From positions 1 to 16,110 of the forward strand of contig JABJCS010000671.1 in NCBI GenBank assembly GCA_018665505.1: 16,110 nt of DNA. Reading direction: 5' to 3'. Position 1 is the stretch's first letter; every line of letters begins with the position of its first letter. A program made the translations under genes and the position numbers. Shown piece after piece: positions 13,199 to 16,110 of this stretch. The notes under the pieces are model-generated. The model was given only the letters and a program-made list of their open reading frames with translations. It did not search any database and was not told the DNA's origin. This stretch comes from Alphaproteobacteria bacterium. GTDB lineage: Bacteria > Pseudomonadota > Alphaproteobacteria > UBA8366.

Positions 13199-16110
13199 CT
13201 ACGAACGCTTCGCACGCACGGACTTTTTAGCGGGCGCTTTACGCGGCGCCCGCGCGGGTTTCTTGGCGGGCAAGGTGAGCGCCTCGTCGACCAGTTTTTC
13301 TTGTTCCATCGTGTGACGGCGGAGCGATCCGGTGGCCGGCGACGCGGCTTCGGGGCGGCCGACATAGGTCACCTGAGGATTGGCCGTGCCGATATCTTCC
13401 AGCACGTCCTCGACCCGTTCGCGTGCGAAAAACCAGGAGCCCATGTTGCGCGGCTCTTCCTGGCACCAGACAAAATCAGCGTTCTTGAAACGCTCGAGGT
13501 CCGTGGTCAGTGTTTTTTTCGGGAAAGGATAAAGCTGTTCCATCCGCATGATAAAGATATCTTTGAGGCCGCGCTTGTCGCGTTCCTCAGCGAGGTCATA
13601 ATAAACCTTGCCCGAACACAGGACGACGCGCCGGATGTCTCTATCCTTTGCGAGTTCCTTAGTCCAATGTCGGTCGTCCCAGAGTACGCGGTGGAATGTG
13701 GTTCCCATCGCCATCTCACTTAACGCTGAGACGCAGCGTTTGTGTCGCAGTAGGGATTTCGGCGTCATAATGATTAGTGGCTTGCGGAATTCGCGCCGCA
13801 TTTGCCGCCGCAATACGTGGAAGTAATTTGCAGGCGTCGTCAGATTCACGACTTGGATATTATCTTCTGCGGAGAGCTGCAGGTAGCGTTCTAGCTTTGC
13901 AGAACTATGCTCCGGTCCTTGGCCTTCATAGCCATGCGGTAGCAGCAACACAAGGCCGCTCATCCGCAGCCATTTAGATTCGCCGGAGACGATGAATTGA
14001 TCGATTATGACCTGCGCGCCGTTAGCAAAATCGCCGAACTGCGCTTCCCACATCACCAGTGAGTGCGGCTCAGCCAGGGAATAACCGTACTCGAATCCGA
14101 GCACGCCGAATTCCGAAAGCGGGCTGTCGATCACCTCGAAGGGCGCTTGCCCGTAACGGATATTGCTGAGCGGTATATTCCGCTCCTCGGTGGTTTGATC
14201 GATCAATACAGCGTGGCGTTGACTGAAGGTGCCGCGTTGCGAATCTTCGCCGGATAGACGGACCGGAATGGATTCGCACAAGAGCGTGCCGAGACCCAAA
14301 GCTTCCGCCGTCGACCAATCGATACCTTCGCCGGATTCGATCATCTTCCGCTTCGCATGCAGCTGGCGAACTATCTTCGAATTGACCTCGAAGTTCTGCG
14401 GCACTTCGGAAATCGCGTAGCCGACCTCTTGCAACAGGCCAAGCTCGACCCCTGTCTCGCCGCGTCGGGCATCGCCGCTGGCAAGTTGCATACCGGCCCA
14501 GCGGCCTTCCAGCCAATCCGCCTTGTTCGGCTTGTAGCTGTTGGCGGCTTCGAATTCCGAGTCCAGATGGGCACGAAAATTCTGCACGACTCTATCGCCT
14601 TCACCCTGTTCGATCAGACCTTCGTCTTCGAGGCGCTTGGCATAGAGCGCGCGAGTCGTCGGCTGCTCCTTGATATGCCGGTACATGATCGGTTGGGTGA
14701 ATGCGGGTTCGTCGGATTCGTTGTGACCGTGACGGCGATAACACCACATGTCGATCACGACGTCCTTCTTGAAGCGTTGCCGGTACTCCATCGCGATGCG
14801 GGCGACGTGGACGCACGCTTCCGGATCGTCGCCGTTGACGTGGAGGATTGGCGCGGAGACAACCTTGGCGACGTCCGAGCAATACGGCGAGGAGCGTGAA
14901 AAGCTGGGGCTGGTCGTGAATCCGATTTGGTTATTCACCACCAAATGAATGGTGCCGCCGGTTCGGTAGCCGCGCAATTGCGAGAGATCGAACGTCTCCG
15001 GCACGATACCTTGGCCGGAGAATGCGGCATCTCCGTGTAACAACAGGCCGAGCACCTTCTCCCGTTGCTCGTCGCCTTTCTGACGCTGTTTCGCGCGCAC
15101 TTTGCCGAGCACCACCGTGTTGACGGCTTCCAGATGGCTCGGGTTGGCGGTCAACGAGAGGTGAATGCTGTTGCCGTCGAAATCCCGGTCGGCGGAGGTG
15201 CCGAGATGGTACTTCACGTCGCCGGAGCCCTGCACGTCTTCCGGATTGGCGGTGTTGCCTTGGAATTCCGAGAAGATCGCCCGGTAAGGTTTTCGCATGA
15301 TATTGGCGAGTAGATTGAGCCGTCCGCGATGCGGCATGCCGATGATGACTTCGTCGACACCCAACTGCGCGCCGCGTTTAAAGATTTGCTCGATCAATGG
15401 AACCATCGATTCGCCGCCATCGAGGCCGAAGCGTTTCGTGCCAGTGTATTTGCGGTCGAGATATGTCTCAAAGATCTCCGCCTGGGTCAGCCGTTCCAAA
15501 ATGGTGCGGCGGCCGAGGTCCGTAAAGTCGGTGCGGTTGCGAATGCCTTCGATGCGTTCTTGAATCCAAGCTTTCTCATCCGGCTCCTGGATGTGCATGA
15601 ATTCGACGCCGATCTTGCCGCAATAAGTTTCTTCCAAAACCTTGACGATTTGGCGCAGCGTCGCGCTCTCCATGCCGAGGACGTAGTTAATGAAGATCGG
15701 CCGGTCCATGTCGGCATTGGTGAAGCCGAAGGATTCTGGGTCGAGTTCGGAATGCGGTAACGGTTTGACGATGCCGAGCGGATCGAGCTTTGAGTGCAAG
15801 TGCCCGCGAACGCGGTAATTGCGGATCAGCATCAGCGCCCGGATCGAATCCATGGTGGCTTGGCGAATTTGCTCCGGCGCCGCCATCGGCATGAAGGGTA
15901 TGCCCATCATGTTCGCCGGGTATGCCTGGCGTTCGACGCCCGCCGTCGCGTCCGACATCGACGGTGTGTCGCCATTGCCGCCGATCACCGATGTTTTGCG
16001 TGGTGCCCAGCTCGCCCCTTTTTGCTCGTCCACGACATTCTTGTCGTCGTCCGAGAGATCGCGGAAGACTTCCGACCATTCGGGGTCAACTGAACTCGGG
16101 TCCTCGAGAT
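13199..16110 (-). CDS. odhA: 2-oxoglutarate dehydrogenase E1 (5' end outside window)
   Basis: This is the thiamine-diphosphate E1 that decarboxylates 2-oxoglutarate and succinylates the E2 lipoyl group. It stays open to the right edge, with about 969 codons visible. The GTG at 16031-16033 is not the start: upstream codons encode LEDPSSVDPEWSEVFRDL, the conserved OdhA N-terminal segment, so about 25-40 more residues lie outside. Counting from that GTG, key blocks are GMPHRGRLNLLANI (232-245), GDVKYHLGTS (271-280), SLTANPSHLEAVN (293-305), the thiamine-diphosphate motif GDAAFSGQG (334-342) to NNQIGFTTSP (367-376), and CYRRHGHNESDEP in the following part. The C-terminal region has GQGPEHSSAKLERYLQL. 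After the usual end (HTMEQEKLVDEALT) there is an extra 24-residue tail rich in Lys, Arg, Ala and Pro with no acidic residue. It is the first gene of the odhA-odhB-decarboxylase-like group. Confidence 0.96.
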   Translation of the reverse strand, partial: LEDPSSVDPEWSEVFRDLSDDDKNVVDEQKGASWAPRKTSVIGGNGDTPSMSDATAGVERQAYPANMMGIPFMPMAAPEQIRQATMDSIRALMLIRNYRVRGHLHSKLDPLGIVKPLPHSELDPESFGFTNADMDRPIFINYVLGMESATLRQIVKVLEETYCGKIGVEFMHIQEPDEKAWIQERIEGIRNRTDFTDLGRRTILERLTQAEIFETYLDRKYTGTKRFGLDGGESMVPLIEQIFKRGAQLGVDEVIIGMPHRGRLNLLANIMRKPYRAIFSEFQGNTANPEDVQGSGDVKYHLGTSADRDFDGNSIHLSLTANPSHLEAVNTVVLGKVRAKQRQKGDEQREKVLGLLLHGDAAFSGQGIVPETFDLSQLRGYRTGGTIHLVVNNQIGFTTSPSFSRSSPYCSDVAKVVSAPILHVNGDDPEACVHVARIAMEYRQRFKKDVVIDMWCYRRHGHNESDEPAFTQPIMYRHIKEQPTTRALYAKRLEDEGLIEQGEGDRVVQNFRAHLDSEFEAANSYKPNKADWLEGRWAGMQLASGDARRGETGVELGLLQEVGYAISEVPQNFEVNSKIVRQLHAKRKMIESGEGIDWSTAEALGLGTLLCESIPVRLSGEDSQRGTFSQRHAVLIDQTTEERNIPLSNIRYGQAPFEVIDSPLSEFGVLGFEYGYSLAEPHSLVMWEAQFGDFANGAQVIIDQFIVSGESKWLRMSGLVLLLPHGYEGQGPEHSSAKLERYLQLSAEDNIQVVNLTTPANYFHVLRRQMRREFRKPLIIMTPKSLLRHKRCVSALSEMAMGTTFHRVLWDDRHWTKELAKDRDIRRVVLCSGKVYYDLAEERDKRGLKDIFIMRMEQLYPFPKKTLTTDLERFKNADFVWCQEEPRNMGSWFFARERVEDVLEDIGTANPQVTYVGRPEAASPATGSLRRHTMEQEKLVDEALTLPAKKPARAPRKAPAKKSVRAKRS

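Overview
The window looks like chromosomal DNA of a GC-rich alphaproteobacterium, probably a Rhodospirillales-type lineage. This is inferred from the 2-oxoglutarate dehydrogenase (OdhA/OdhB/Lpd) style, the DUF484-XerC pair and the codon bias; no rRNA or other direct taxonomic marker is present. Coding density is very high. There is no phage, transposon, CRISPR array or tRNA, and no gap between genes exceeds about 200 bp.

Layout. Positions 2-406 hold the C-terminus of an MFS transporter, whose start lies outside the window. It converges on priA (409-2637, minus), the replication-restart helicase. A 76-bp divergent gap with a credible sigma70-type priA promoter separates priA from a plus-strand cluster: a small transaldolase of the TalC/FSA family (2714-3370), a DUF484 GAF-like protein (3380-4096) and the tyrosine recombinase XerC (4075-5037, overlapping DUF484 by 22 bp). 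Next comes a 197-bp noncoding stretch with several tandem hairpins, ending in a textbook intrinsic terminator (5205-5236).

The next block is on the minus strand: dihydrolipoyl dehydrogenase lpdA (5525-6928) followed by a small membrane protein (5235-5504). Upstream of lpdA, on the same strand, is a salicylate-hydroxylase-type FAD monooxygenase (7003-8181). A plus-strand trio then runs divergently from it: DUF350 membrane protein, membrane-anchored trypsin-like protease and CNT-family nucleoside transporter (8280-10858). These three are closely spaced and look like one operon.

The right end, on the minus strand, is the 2-oxoglutarate dehydrogenase cluster: odhA/sucA (13199 to beyond 16110, 5' end cut off), odhB/sucB (11891-13159) and, 36 bp further, a gene resembling 4,5-dihydroxyphthalate decarboxylase (10877-11854). 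In many alphaproteobacteria lpd follows sucAB closely. Here it is about 5 kb away, behind the decarboxylase-like gene, the plus-strand trio and the FAD monooxygenase. E1, E2 and E3 therefore all lie in the window, and two genes suggestive of aromatic-compound metabolism sit between E2 and E3.

Most of the window is ordinary housekeeping sequence. I do not see a clear undescribed defence or mobile system. The best leads are the structured intergenic region after xerC, the DUF350-protease-CNT operon (whose transporter has changed nucleobase-site residues), the histone-like basic tail on OdhA, and the aromatic-type genes placed within the TCA-cycle cluster.
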